The notes under the pieces were generated by a model. That model was not told the origin of the DNA, did no database searches, and worked only from the letters and a program-made list of their open reading frames with translations. This document shows, piece by piece, positions 27,425 through 35,989 of a stretch of DNA of 64,000 nucleotides (positions are counted from its first letter, which is position 1; each line of letters starts with the position of its first letter). The DNA is taken from the NCBI RefSeq assembly GCF_014842255.1, contig NZ_JACYVH010000007.1, positions 19,548 through 83,547 on the forward strand, given 5' to 3'. The translations under genes and the position numbers were made by a program. This DNA is from Frigoribacterium sp. CFBP 13712 (lineage in GTDB: Bacteria; Actinomycetota; Actinomycetes; Actinomycetales; Microbacteriaceae).

Positions 27425-28661
27425 CACCTCCGCGGGCGGCGCGACCGACGCGACCACCGCCTCCTCGACCGGCTCCGCGTACCGCTCGCCGTTCGCGGCG
27501 CGCGACGGCTTCGTCGACGACGGCACCGGGGTCGCCGCCCACTACGGCGAGCTGATCCGTGAGCAGCGCCTGCTCTCGCAGGGCACGGCGGTCGTCGACC
27601 TCTCGAACCGCGGCGTGCTCACCGTGAGCGGCCCCGACCGGCTCAGCTGGCTCAACTCGCTGACCAGTCAGAGCGTCGGGCGTCTGGCGCCCGGCGAATC
27701 GACCGAGACCCTGCTGCTCGACGCCAACGGGCGACTCGAGCACGCGGTGCGACTCGTCGACGACGGCGAGACCGCGTGGCTGCTCGTCGACGGCGACGAG
27801 ACCGAGCCGCTCCGGTCCTGGCTCGATCGGATGCGCTTCATGCTCCGCGTCGAGGTCGTCGACCGGTCGTCCGACGTCGCCACGGTGGGGTCGATGCACG
27901 ACCTCTCCGCCGACGCCCGGGTGCCCGTGTTCACCTCGAACGACGTCGCCATCGCCTGGGTCGACCCCTGGCACGAGGTCGCCGTCGGCGGTCACAGCTA
28001 CGCCGACTCCGAGAGCCACCCCGGCAGGCAGTGGTCGTACCACGAGACGCTCGTGTCCCGAGACGACCTCGCCGCGCTGGCCGCGTCTCCCGCCGCCGAC
28101 CTGCCCGCCGCCGGCACGCTCGCCCTCGAGGCGCTGCGGATCGAGGCCTGGCGCCCGCGTCTCACGACCGAGGTCGACGAGCGCAGCATCCCGCACGAGC
28201 TCGACTGGATGCGCAGCGCCGTGCACCTGGCGAAGGGCTGCTACCGCGGCCAGGAGACCGTCGCCAAGGTGCACAACATCGGGCACCCGCCGCGGCGCCT
28301 GGTGATGCTGCACCTCGACGGCAGCGACGGCGTCCTGCCCGAGCACGGCGCCGCCGTCGTGCTCGCATCGCCCCCGACCGACGCGTTCGGTCAGACCGCC
28401 GCCGCCGACCCCGACGCCGGCCCCGACGCGCAGCCCCGCTCGCCCGCGGTCGTCGGTCACGTCACCAGCGTGGCGCTGCACCACGAGCTCGGCCCCGTCG
28501 CGCTGGCGCTCGTGAAGCGCACCACCCCCGAGACGGCGGCACTCGCCGTCGTCGCCGACGACATCGTGGTCGCCGCCTCGCAGGAGGTCATCGTGCCCTC
28601 GTCCGCCGGCGCCGCAGCGGGGGTACCCCGCCTGCCCCGTCTCGGCGCCGTCCGCCGCTGA
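27417..28661 (+). CDS. ygfZ: YgfZ/GcvT-like folate-binding protein for iron-sulfur cluster maturation
   Basis: The diagnostic motif KGCYRGQE is intact (about residue 280), preceded by IPHELDWMRSAVHLA and followed by PPRRLVMLHLDG. The N-terminal part has the tetrahydrofolate-binding GcvT fold (LTVSGPDRLSWLNSLTSQS). E. coli YgfZ uses folate and this cysteine to support MiaB and other Fe-S enzymes. 414 residues because of a variable Ala/Asp-rich insertion near 340. TTG start at 27417 overlaps the nitrobindin gene; downstream alternatives would remove conserved sequence. Confidence 0.9.
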   Translation: MTDTSAGGATDATTASSTGSAYRSPFAARDGFVDDGTGVAAHYGELIREQRLLSQGTAVVDLSNRGVLTVSGPDRLSWLNSLTSQSVGRLAPGESTETLLLDANGRLEHAVRLVDDGETAWLLVDGDETEPLRSWLDRMRFMLRVEVVDRSSDVATVGSMHDLSADARVPVFTSNDVAIAWVDPWHEVAVGGHSYADSESHPGRQWSYHETLVSRDDLAALAASPAADLPAAGTLALEALRIEAWRPRLTTEVDERSIPHELDWMRSAVHLAKGCYRGQETVAKVHNIGHPPRRLVMLHLDGSDGVLPEHGAAVVLASPPTDAFGQTAAADPDAGPDAQPRSPAVVGHVTSVALHHELGPVALALVKRTTPETAALAVVADDIVVAASQEVIVPSSAGAAAGVPRLPRLGAVRR

Positions 28662-28668
28662 CCCGGCG

Positions 28669-29799
28669 GTGAGCGGGTCCGAGGGCGCGAGCGCCTCGTC
28701 CACGCGACGGGTGCGGTCGATGCTGACCCGCGCCTCCGGCGGGTTCGATCCGAGGGTCGCCACCGCGCGCACGATCGCGTCCGGCCCGGCGGTCGTGCAG
28801 ATCGTCGTGGCGGTCTCGCTCTCGTACGCGATCACGCACTACCTGCTGGGGCACGCGATCCCGCTGCTGGCCGTGACGATCACCATCTCGTCGCTCGGCC
28901 TCGCCCGCGACGCCCGGCCGCGACGGGTGCTCGAGAACGCCGTCGGGGTGCTGATCGGCATCGCCCTCAGCGAGGTGCTGCTGATGATCGTCGGCAAGGG
29001 GCTCTGGCAGATCGCCCTGGTGCTGTCCGTCGCCCTCCTGGTGGGGCGCTTCTTCTCGTCGAGCAGCGCGTTCGCGGCCGCCGCGGCGACCCAGTCGATG
29101 CTCGTGATGCTGCTGCCCGACCCCGACGGCGGGCCGTTCGTCCGCAGCATCGACGGCGCGATCGGCGGAATCGTGGCGCTGCTGATCACGGCGGTGATCC
29201 CGCGTGATCCGATCGGTCTGGCCCGTGCCGACGCCGAGCAGCTCTTCGCCGAGGTCGAGCAGGCGTTCGCCTCGCTGGTCGCGGCGGTGCGCACCGACGA
29301 CGTCCGTCGGGCCGACGACGCCCTCCGCCGCCTGCGCTCGACGCAGCCGCTGCTCGACGACTGGTCGTCGACCCTCGAGTCGGCGCAGTCGATCGCTCGG
29401 CTGTCGCCGTTCTTACGCTCGCGACTGCCTCACCTCCGGCAGCAGGCCGTCGTGCGCCGCTGCGTCGACCTCGCCGTGCGCAACCTCCGGGTGATCGCTC
29501 GTCGGCTCGACACCTCCGTCGGCGACGGGGTCGATCGCCGTGCGGTCGGCGATCTGCTCGAGAGCACCGCGCGGGCCGTGGGTGTGCTCGGAGAGTCCCT
29601 GCGCGACGTCGAGAGGCGACCCGTCGCGCGCGAGGCGCTGACCGCTGTGGCCCGCCGACTCGACCCGGCCGTGGTCGTGCCGGGTGCGCCCGTGACCGAG
29701 GCGATGATCGTGCTGATGATGCGCCCGCTGCTGGTCGACCTGCTCATGGCGACGGGGCTCGACCACGACGAGGCCCGCGCCCTGCTCGCCCGCGTCTGA
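28669..29799 (+). CDS. FUSC-family integral membrane protein (aromatic acid exporter type)
   Basis: 376 residues. An N-terminal membrane half of about six helices (QIVVAVSLSYAITHYLLG, LLAVTITISSLGLARDARPR, VLIGIALSEVLLMIVG) ends with the family's D/R-rich loop, followed by a long cytoplasmic helical region (residues 190-376). Such proteins resemble half of YccS/AaeB-type exporters. GTG at 28669 lies eight bases after ygfZ without a Shine-Dalgarno; ATG 28720 is an alternative start. Its last codons and stop are part of a 52-bp tandem duplication. Confidence 0.8.
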   Translation: MSGSEGASASSTRRVRSMLTRASGGFDPRVATARTIASGPAVVQIVVAVSLSYAITHYLLGHAIPLLAVTITISSLGLARDARPRRVLENAVGVLIGIALSEVLLMIVGKGLWQIALVLSVALLVGRFFSSSSAFAAAAATQSMLVMLLPDPDGGPFVRSIDGAIGGIVALLITAVIPRDPIGLARADAEQLFAEVEQAFASLVAAVRTDDVRRADDALRRLRSTQPLLDDWSSTLESAQSIARLSPFLRSRLPHLRQQAVVRRCVDLAVRNLRVIARRLDTSVGDGVDRRAVGDLLESTARAVGVLGESLRDVERRPVAREALTAVARRLDPAVVVPGAPVTEAMIVLMMRPLLVDLLMATGLDHDEARALLARV

Positions 29800-29890
29800 C
29801 CGCCCGCCCGGCCGGCATCGCGACTCAGGCCCGGGGTGCGCCCGCGTCTGACCGGCCGCCCGGCCGGCCTCGCGACTCAGGCCCGGGGTG
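29787..29890. repeat. 52-bp tandem duplication joining two convergent gene ends
   Basis: 29787-29838 and 29839-29890 are identical except at two positions. The first copy holds the end and stop of the FUSC gene, the second the end and stop of the methyltransferase on the other strand. Confidence 0.9.
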
Positions 29891-30653
29891 CGACCGCCTG
29901 CCACGGCAGCGACAGCTCGCCGAGCCGCCAGCGCGAGCGACCGTGCCGAACCGGCCACCCGCCGTCGCGCAGCCCCTGCACCGTCGCCAGCCAGCGCTGC
30001 ACCGGGCCGTACACCGACAGCGGCGCTGCGACGGCCCACTGGCGGTCGAGGTCGACGAGCAGGTCGTGCACGCGCTCGCCCGCGACGTTGCGGTGGATGA
30101 GCGCCTTGGGCAGCCGCTCGGCCACGATCGAGGGCACGTCGAGCTCGGCCAGCCGCAGCGACACGGTGAACGCCTGCGGCCCCTCGGGCGTCACGTCCAC
30201 CCAGCTCGCCACGCGTCCGATCTCGTTGCAGGTGCCCTCCACGAGCACGCCGCCGGGCTGCAGCCGCGCGGTCATCAGCGCCCAGGAGTCGGCCACCTGC
30301 GACTCGTCGTACTGCCGCAGAACGTTGAACGCCCTGATCACGGCGGGTCGGCGGTCGCCGTCGAGCGGCACCTCGAAGCCGCCCCGGCGGAAGCTCACGC
30401 CCGGTCGCGCCGACAGGTTCGCGAGTCTGACCCGCTCGGGATCGATCTCGATGCCCACCACCTCGACATCGGGGCGGACCCGCAGGAGGCGCTGGTGCAG
30501 TTCGAGAGGGGTCGTCGCGCTCGCCCCGTACCCCAGGTCGACCACCAGCGGGTCGTCGGCCCGGCGGAACGAGGGGTGGGCGGCGATCCACCGATCGACG
30601 CGGCGGAGCCGGTTGGTGCCGGTCGTGCCGCGGGTGATCGAACCGATGGGCAT
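29877..30653 (-). CDS. Class I SAM-dependent methyltransferase
   Basis: 258 residues. The Rossmann motif I is [17 protein letters not shown] (about 37-53), motif II is [15 protein letters not shown], and the post-motif region [13 protein letters not shown] fits a methyltransferase. Substrate unknown; a C-terminal segment ([20 protein letters not shown]) is specific to this subgroup. The start at 30653 gives [12 protein letters not shown]; no clear Shine-Dalgarno. Divergent from gpmA. Confidence 0.8.
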   Translation of the reverse strand: MPIGSITRGTTGTNRLRRVDRWIAAHPSFRRADDPLVVDLGYGASATTPLELHQRLLRVRPDVEVVGIEIDPERVRLANLSARPGVSFRRGGFEVPLDGDRRPAVIRAFNVLRQYDESQVADSWALMTARLQPGGVLVEGTCNEIGRVASWVDVTPEGPQAFTVSLRLAELDVPSIVAERLPKALIHRNVAGERVHDLLVDLDRQWAVAAPLSVYGPVQRWLATVQGLRDGGWPVRHGRSRWRLGELSLPWQAVAPRA

Positions 30654-30682
30654 GCGCCGAGTCTGCCAGCATGTCGTCGCGA

Positions 30683-30688
30683 TACGCT
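30683..30688 (+). promoter_or_regulatory. -10 element of the gpmA leaderless promoter
   Basis: TACGCT six bases before the gpmA ATG at 30695; no Shine-Dalgarno. Confidence 0.55.
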
Positions 30689-30694
30689 TGTCGC

Positions 30695-31438
30695 ATGACT
30701 TCGACCCTCATCCTCCTGCGTCACGGCAACAGCGAATGGAACGCGAAGAACCTCTTCACGGGATGGGTCGACGTGCGACTCACCGAGCAGGGCCGCGCCG
30801 AGGCGAAGCGCGCCGGCGAGCTGCTGCGCGACAACGACCTGCTGCCCGACATCCTCTACACGTCGCGGCTGACCCGTGCCATCCAGACCGCCGACATCGC
30901 GCTCGAAGAGGCCGACCGGCTGTGGATCGACGTGAAGCGCTCGTGGCGGCTCAACGAGCGCCACTACGGCGCCCTGCAGGGCAAAGACAAGGCGCAGACG
31001 CTCGAGCAGTACGGCCCCGAGCAGTTCCAGACCTGGCGTCGCTCGTTCGACGTGCCGCCGCCCCCGCTCGACGACGACAGCGAGTTCTCGCAGGCCCACG
31101 ACAAGCGCTACGCCGAGCTCGGCATCGACGCCCCGCGCACCGAGTCGCTGGCCCTCGTCATCGAGCGGATGCTGCCCTACTGGCACAGCGACATCACCGA
31201 GAGCCTCGCCGCCGGTGACGTCACGCTGGTGGTGGCCCACGGCAACTCGCTGCGCGCCCTGGTCAAGCACCTCGACGGCATCGGCGACGACGAGATCTCC
31301 GAGCTGAACATCCCCACCGGCATCCCGCTGGTCTACGAGCTCGACGACGACTTCGCGCCGACCGGCCCCGGCCGGTACCTCGACCCCGAGGCCGCCGCTG
31401 CCGGTGCCGCCGCGGTCGCGAACCAGGGCAAGAAGTAG
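30695..31438 (+). CDS. gpmA: 2,3-bisphosphoglycerate-dependent phosphoglycerate mutase
   Basis: Glycolytic enzyme interconverting 3- and 2-phosphoglycerate through a phosphohistidine. [18 protein letters not shown] carries the catalytic RHG histidine (about residue 9), ERHYGALQG the conserved second motif, and [11 protein letters not shown] the second active-site histidine (about 180). Length 247 matches the family. Start at 30695 is preferred over the ATG at 30671 because it has the -10 hexamer at leaderless spacing and gives the usual [11 protein letters not shown] opening. Confidence 0.96.
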   Translation: MTSTLILLRHGNSEWNAKNLFTGWVDVRLTEQGRAEAKRAGELLRDNDLLPDILYTSRLTRAIQTADIALEEADRLWIDVKRSWRLNERHYGALQGKDKAQTLEQYGPEQFQTWRRSFDVPPPPLDDDSEFSQAHDKRYAELGIDAPRTESLALVIERMLPYWHSDITESLAAGDVTLVVAHGNSLRALVKHLDGIGDDEISELNIPTGIPLVYELDDDFAPTGPGRYLDPEAAAAGAAAVANQGKK

Positions 31439-31491
31439 CCCGAACCGCCCTGCGGCCGCGCTCAGACGGGTGTGGGGCGGGTTCGCGTCAT

Positions 31492-31521
31492 CCGCGGCGG
31501 GTGAGCGCTGACCCGCCGCGG
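31492..31521. terminator. Bidirectional terminator between gpmA and the P-loop gene
   Basis: Perfect 11-bp stem ccgcggcgggt / acccgccgcgg (31492-31502 / 31511-31521), 8-base loop, between convergent genes. Confidence 0.7.
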
Positions 31522-31535
31522 AGGACACCGACCCG

Positions 31536-31626
31536 CCGCACCCGAACCGGCCGCACCCGAACCGCCCGCACGCGAGCCCGCCGCACGCGAGCCCGCCGGC
31601 AGGCGAGCCCGCCGCACCGGGCCCCG
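31536..31626. repeat. 15-bp tandem repeat
   Basis: Five to six copies of ccgcacgcgagcccg and variants in a row, ending at the stop codon (31628-31630) of the minus-strand P-loop gene. No coding signal. Confidence 0.7.
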
Positions 31627-31627
31627 G

Positions 31628-32161
31628 CTAGACGAACTGCTCGCTGATCTCCAGCACCAGCGCGTCGATGTCGACCGGGGTGCTCGTGTCGACGCGGATC
31701 ACCGGCCACGCCCCCAGGGGCTCGGCGGCGGCCGCCCACTCGCCCCACGCCGCGCGGGTCGACTCGACCGTCCCGTGGGCCGGGTGCCGCCCGCCCGCCG
31801 CGATCCGGTCGACGCTGCGCTGCAGCGCCACCTCGGGGTCGACGTCGCACCAGACCTCTACGGTGCGGGGCGACCCGGCGCGGGCCACGCCCGATCGTGC
31901 GCCCTCGAGCTCGGTCGGACGATGCCAGAACGCGTCGACGACGACGCCCGCCTCGACCTCGGCCGCCATCGACCACACGGTCTCGTGGGCGATCCGGTCG
32001 ATCGCCTCGGGGGCGACCATCGGCCCGGCCAGGTCGACCAGCGCCTCCTCGACGGGGTCGTGGGCGAGCAGCGGGCAGCCCAGCACGCCCGCGAGCGTGG
32101 CCGAGAGGGTGGTCTTGCCCGAGCCGGGCAGACCGTTGACGAGGATCGCGACTGAAGCCAT
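31628..32161 (-). CDS. Small P-loop ATPase/kinase
   Basis: 177 residues, ATP-binding Walker A GLPGSGKTT at residues about 10-18, an aspartate-bearing second strand (VVVDAFWHRPTELEG) and the lid helix with arginines (QRSVDRIAAGGRHP). It looks like a small nucleoside/sugar-type kinase or AAA_33 ATPase; the substrate cannot be told. ATG 32161 follows gaggat. Monocistronic between the phoU terminator and a tandem repeat. Confidence 0.75.
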   Translation of the reverse strand: MASVAILVNGLPGSGKTTLSATLAGVLGCPLLAHDPVEEALVDLAGPMVAPEAIDRIAHETVWSMAAEVEAGVVVDAFWHRPTELEGARSGVARAGSPRTVEVWCDVDPEVALQRSVDRIAAGGRHPAHGTVESTRAAWGEWAAAAEPLGAWPVIRVDTSTPVDIDALVLEISEQFV

Positions 32162-32199
32162 CCCGCCATCCTCTCGCAGTTCTGCGGGGGCGGACGCGA

Positions 32200-32238
32200 A
32201 GGAGGCGCGGTGTCCGTCGGGCGGACACCGCGCCTCCT
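32200..32238 (-). terminator. phoU terminator built from the dispersed motif
   Basis: Perfect 17-bp stem (32200-32216 / 32222-32238, 5-base loop) directly downstream of phoU. Both arms contain the GGAGGCGCGG motif. Confidence 0.85.
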
Positions 32239-32253
32239 CGGCGATGCGGGTTC

Positions 32254-32907
32254 TCAGACCTCGGATGCGACCCAGTCGCCGGTCGCCAGGTACTGGACCT
32301 TCTTGGCGATGGAGACCGCGTGGTCGGCGAAGCGCTCGTGGTAGCGCGAGGCGAGGGTGGAGTCGACCGTGTCGACGGCCGCGCCCTTCCAGGTCTCGCC
32401 GAGCACCTTGTCGAAGACGCTGAGGTGCAGCTCGTCGATGCGGTCGTCGTCGTTGCGGATCTCCTCGGCGAGGCGCACGTCCTCGGTCGTCAGCAGCTCG
32501 GTGAGCTTGTTCGCGATCGCGACGTCGAGCTCGCCGAGCTCTTTGAACGTCGGGCGCAGCGACTTCGGCACGACCTTCTCGGGGAACCGGTAGCGCGCCA
32601 GCTGGGCGATGTGCTCGGCCATGTCGCCCATGCGCTCGAGCGAGGCGCTGATGCGCAGCGCGCTCACGACGATGCGCAGGTCGCGGGCGACCGGGTTCTG
32701 GCGGGCCAGGATGTCGATGGCCAGCTCGTCGAGGGCGATGGCGCGCTCGTCGATGGCGTCGTCGTCGGCGATGACCTGTTCGGCCAGCGACACGTTCGAC
32801 TCGTTGAAGGCCGTCGTGGCGTTCTTGATCGAGATGGCGACGAGGCCTGAGATCTCGACCAGGCGCTCCTGGACCTCTTGCAGCTCCTGCTGGAATACCT
32901 CGCGCAT
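32254..32907 (-). CDS. phoU: Phosphate transport regulator PhoU
   Basis: 217 residues forming two PhoU three-helix bundles with the metal-binding motif ERMGDMAEHIA (about 95-105) and the second-repeat counterpart RYHERFADHAVSIA. It links Pst transport activity to the sensor kinase and dampens the phosphate response. The start at 32907 (MREVFQQELQEVQ) matches the family beginning and has gagaggg upstream; the longer frame to 32994 lacks family support. Divergent from senX3. Confidence 0.95.
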   Translation of the reverse strand: MREVFQQELQEVQERLVEISGLVAISIKNATTAFNESNVSLAEQVIADDDAIDERAIALDELAIDILARQNPVARDLRIVVSALRISASLERMGDMAEHIAQLARYRFPEKVVPKSLRPTFKELGELDVAIANKLTELLTTEDVRLAEEIRNDDDRIDELHLSVFDKVLGETWKGAAVDTVDSTLASRYHERFADHAVSIAKKVQYLATGDWVASEV

Positions 32908-33089
32908 GTCGTAGTCGACCCTCTCGTAGCTCGCGGGGGCGTGGACGCCCGGCAGCGGGGGCGATGTCGCCCGCACAGTCCAGTCCAGCCTCATGGGTGA
33001 AGGTTAACGACCGGTGCCGGTGGCCTGAACACTCACCAAAGTACAGGCCGTCGCAGCCCCTCCCGTTCATCATGCCCCGCGCGGGTCAC

Positions 33090-33095
33090 TATCGT
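33090..33095 (+). promoter_or_regulatory. -10 element of the senX3 leaderless promoter
   Basis: TATCGT six bases before the senX3 ATG at 33102. The 194-base phoU-senX3 gap also has ggtgaaggttaac at 32996-33008, reminiscent of GTTAACC/TTCACC phosphate-regulator words, but not in clean 11-bp phase. Confidence 0.55.
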
Positions 33096-33101
33096 GATGG
33101 C

Positions 33102-34358
33102 ATGGACTCAGCCTGGTTGGTTCCGCTGTCGCTGGCCTTCGGGGCCGTGGCCGGTGCCGCGATCGTCATCGTGGTGGTGGCGGCGCACGCCAGGTCCGTC
33201 AAGGTGGCACGGCTCGTCGAGGTGTCGCTGCCCGACGGCATCGACGCCGTGCTCGACGCGCTCGAGTCGGCGGGCGTCGTCGTCGACCCGTCGGGCAACG
33301 TGCTCAAGGCGTCGCCGCGGGCCCTGCAGCTCGGTCTGGTCTCGGCGCAGCAGCACCTCGTGCACGCCGAGATCGAAGACCTCGTGGCCCTCGCTCGGCG
33401 CGAAGGCGAACCGCAGGCCGACGAGCTCACCCTCGCGCGCCTCCCGGGCAGCGAGGCGACGTTCGTGCTGGGCGTGCGCGTGGCGCCGCTCGGCGGTCGG
33501 TACGTGCTCGTGCTCGCCGAAGACCGCAGCGAGGGGCGTCGTCTCGACGACATGCGGCGCGACTTCGTCGCCAACATCAGTCACGAGCTGAAGACCCCGA
33601 TCGGCGCGGTCGGGCTGCTGGCCGAGGCTCTCGAGTCGGCCTCGTCCGACCCCGAGCAGGTGCGGCACTTCGCGAAGAGCCTGACCCGCGAGGCCGGTCG
33701 CCTGGGGCGCCTCACACAGGACATCATCGAGCTCTCGAGGCTGCAGGCGACCGACGCCCTCGAATCGAGCGAGCCCATCGACGTGCGCGTCGTCGTCGAC
33801 ACCGCGGTCGACCGCAACCGCGTCGTCGCCGACGCCCGCGGCATCTCGCTGGTCGTGCGCGGCGGCCGGCATGCGACGGTGCTCGGCGACGAGCAGATGC
33901 TCGTGACAGCCGTCGACAACCTGATCGCCAACGCCATCAACTACTCGCCCGACGGCTCGCGGGTCGGCATCGGCGCCACCGTCGACGACTCGGGCACCGT
34001 CGAGGTCGCCGTGACCGACCAGGGCTACGGGATCCCCGACGACGAGCTCGACCGCGTCTTCGAGCGCTTCTACCGCGTCGACCCGGCGCGGTCGCGGCGG
34101 ACGGGCGGCACCGGGCTCGGGCTCGCCATCGTGAAGCACGTGATCCAGAATCACGGGGGCGACGTGCGCGTCTGGTCGCAGGTCGGCAAGGGCAGCACCT
34201 TCACCCTCCGTCTGCCCGAGGCGCGCACGCAGCCGGAGACCCGATCGACCCCCCTGCCGGTCACCACCCGACAAGACCGCACCGCCCGACACGACGGCGC
34301 CCGAACAGACGGCGCCCGCCGTGAGGGCACCACCCGACAAGACATCGAGGCACGATGA
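33102..34358 (+). CDS. senX3: SenX3/PhoR-type phosphate sensor histidine kinase
   Basis: 418 residues: one N-terminal membrane helix (LVPLSLAFGAVAGAAIVIVV), a PAS-like domain (about 40-150), the phospho-accepting H-box FVANISHELKTPIGAV (His about 160), N-box NLIANAINYSP, G1 DQGYGIP and G2 TGGTGLGLAIVKH. A Thr/Arg-rich tail follows. ATG 33102 is leaderless. ATGA overlap with regX3. With PhoU next door, it is the phosphate-limitation sensor. Confidence 0.93.
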   Translation: MDSAWLVPLSLAFGAVAGAAIVIVVVAAHARSVKVARLVEVSLPDGIDAVLDALESAGVVVDPSGNVLKASPRALQLGLVSAQQHLVHAEIEDLVALARREGEPQADELTLARLPGSEATFVLGVRVAPLGGRYVLVLAEDRSEGRRLDDMRRDFVANISHELKTPIGAVGLLAEALESASSDPEQVRHFAKSLTREAGRLGRLTQDIIELSRLQATDALESSEPIDVRVVVDTAVDRNRVVADARGISLVVRGGRHATVLGDEQMLVTAVDNLIANAINYSPDGSRVGIGATVDDSGTVEVAVTDQGYGIPDDELDRVFERFYRVDPARSRRTGGTGLGLAIVKHVIQNHGGDVRVWSQVGKGSTFTLRLPEARTQPETRSTPLPVTTRQDRTARHDGARTDGARREGTTRQDIEAR

Positions 34359-35038
34359 CGACCCACATCCTGATCGTCGAAGACGAGGAGTCGCTCAGCG
34401 AACCGCTGGCGTTCATCCTCGAGCGCGAGGGCTACCGCACGACGGTCGCCGAAGACGGCCCCGCGGCGATCGCCGCGTTCGAGAAGGGCGGCGCCGATCT
34501 GGTGCTGCTCGACCTCATGCTGCCCGGCATCCCCGGCACCGAGGTCTGCCGGGTCATCCGCACCAGGTCGCAGGTGCCGATCGTCATGCTGACCGCGAAA
34601 GACAGCGAGGTCGACATCGTCGTCGGGCTCGAGCTCGGCGCCGACGACTACGTCACGAAGCCGTACTCGACGCGCGAGCTGCTGGCGCGCATCCGGGCTG
34701 TGCTGCGCCGCCGCGTCGACACCGACGACCTCTCCGACTCGATGCTCGAGGCCGGCGACATCCGGATGGACGTCGAGCGCCACGTCGTCACCGTGCGCGG
34801 CACCGACATCGCCATGCCCCTGAAGGAGTTCGAGCTGCTCGAGCTGCTGATGCGCAACGCCGGCCGGGTGCTCACCCGCGGTCAGCTGATCGACCGCGTC
34901 TGGGGCGCCGACTACTTCGGCGACACCAAGACGCTCGACGTGCACATCAAGCGCATCCGCTCGAAGATCGAGGCCGTGCCGTCCGAGCCGAAGGCCCTGG
35001 TGACCGTGCGCGGACTCGGGTATCGCATCGAGGCCTGA
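34355..35038 (+). CDS. regX3: RegX3/PhoB-type response regulator
   Basis: 227 residues. Receiver with acidic pocket VEDEES, phospho-accepting Asp53 in LLDLMLPGIPG and the conserved Lys in YVTKPYS; winged-helix DNA-binding domain with MPLKEFELLELLMRNAG and TLDVHIKRIRSKIE. Likely binds the PHO-box-like repeats upstream of pstS and ppk1. Stop followed directly by a cccgcgcctcc motif. Confidence 0.94.
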   Translation: MTTHILIVEDEESLSEPLAFILEREGYRTTVAEDGPAAIAAFEKGGADLVLLDLMLPGIPGTEVCRVIRTRSQVPIVMLTAKDSEVDIVVGLELGADDYVTKPYSTRELLARIRAVLRRRVDTDDLSDSMLEAGDIRMDVERHVVTVRGTDIAMPLKEFELLELLMRNAGRVLTRGQLIDRVWGADYFGDTKTLDVHIKRIRSKIEAVPSEPKALVTVRGLGYRIEA

Positions 35039-35075
35039 CCCGCGCCTCCTGCCCGGGGCCCTCGCCCTCTCGTTC

Positions 35076-35157
35076 CCCGACCGGAGCCGAGGAGGCGCGG
35101 GTCGGGGCGGACGACATCCCGACCGGAGCCGAGGAGGCGCGGGTCGGGGCGGACGAC
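35076..35157. repeat. Perfect 40-bp tandem duplication carrying the dispersed motif
   Basis: 35076-35115 and 35118-35157 are identical, period 42 bp. Each holds gaggaggcgcgggtc; an inverted copy of the motif lies at 35040-35049, right after the regX3 stop. Confidence 0.9.
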
Positions 35158-35195
35158 GAGAGGCCCGGCCCCGCAGACAGCGGGCCGGGCCTCTC
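35158..35195. terminator. Bidirectional terminator between regX3 and the lipoprotein gene
   Basis: Perfect 13-bp stem (35158-35170 / 35183-35195) with a 12-base loop, between convergent genes. Confidence 0.85.
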
Positions 35196-35211
35196 GTGGT
35201 GCGTGCGGTGC

Positions 35212-35856
35212 CTACGGAGCGGTGGTGGCGCTCGGCGTGGCGCCCTCTTGGGTCGTGCCCTCGTTCGTCTGGCGGTCGTTGCCCTCGGGGTTGGCGCTGG
35301 ACTCGGGGAGCGGTGTCGAGTCGGTGCCCGGCTCGGCGCTCGTGGCGGGGGAGGGGAGCAGCGTCGCGTACTCGGGCAGATCGCCGTTGAGCACGGGCAC
35401 CTGGAGGGTCTTGCCGGTCTCGGTGCCGTACTGGATGTACACGGGGAGCAGCGAGCCGACCGTGAGGTCGAGGTCGGACATGAGCAGCTGCTCGTCGCCC
35501 TCGGTCGTGCCGCGGCTGACCTGCGAGTCGCCCTCGACCGTGACGGTCTCGGTCTGGCGACCGGCCTCGGTCTCGTACTGGAACGAGACGTCGACGCTGT
35601 CGTCGCCCGTGTTGAGCACGACCATGCTGAGGCTGGCCTCGGTGCCGTCTTCGGTCAGCGCGATCGCGTTGCGCACCGCGACGTCGCCGATGTTCAGGCT
35701 CGTGCCGTCGCTGGCGTCGTACTGCTTGAGGGTCGCCTGGGGGCTGATGAAGTTGCACCCGGCGGCGACGAGCACGACGCCGACCCCGACGGCGGTTGCC
35801 GCCACGGTGCGACGGGCGAGCGCCGATCGAAGTTCCAGCACAGATCCGTCTCGCAC
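35212..35856 (-). CDS. Predicted lipoprotein (214 aa), unknown function
   Basis: Signal peptide ALARRTVAATAVGVGVVLVA followed by lipobox AAGC (Cys about 35), so membrane-anchored and extracytoplasmic. The mature part is a beta-rich Thr/Asp-rich domain (GDVAVRNAIALTEDGTEASL) and a Ser/Thr/Pro tail. I do not recognise the family; similar proteins with DUF-type labels occur in Microbacteriaceae. GTG start at 35856 chosen because tggagg stands six bases upstream; a longer start at 35880 lacks it. Confidence 0.8.
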   Translation of the reverse strand: MRDGSVLELRSALARRTVAATAVGVGVVLVAAGCNFISPQATLKQYDASDGTSLNIGDVAVRNAIALTEDGTEASLSMVVLNTGDDSVDVSFQYETEAGRQTETVTVEGDSQVSRGTTEGDEQLLMSDLDLTVGSLLPVYIQYGTETGKTLQVPVLNGDLPEYATLLPSPATSAEPGTDSTPLPESSANPEGNDRQTNEGTTQEGATPSATTAP

Positions 35857-35924
35857 GGGTGTCCTCCAGGATCCAGTCAAAGCAAAAGGTCTCTACAGCC
35901 TAGCCACCGCGGGGCAGGCCGGAG

Positions 35925-35942
35925 GGTAAGGGAGCCCTTACC
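35925..35942. promoter_or_regulatory. 18-bp palindrome in the lipoprotein/ispDF divergent region
   Basis: ggtaagggagcccttacc has perfect 8-bp arms around AG. It lies between the divergent lipoprotein and ispDF genes, 48 bases before the ispDF ATG, where an operator would be expected. It could also be a short hairpin. Confidence 0.45.
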
Positions 35943-35989
35943 GGTAGGCCCCCATGTTAGCCTGTGAGCCGCAGGATGGAGCCAGATTG

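Noticed and set aside
32996..33008. PHO box between phoU and senX3
   Set aside because: GTTAACC and TTCACC words are present but only 7 bases apart and not repeated in 11-bp phase, so not called.
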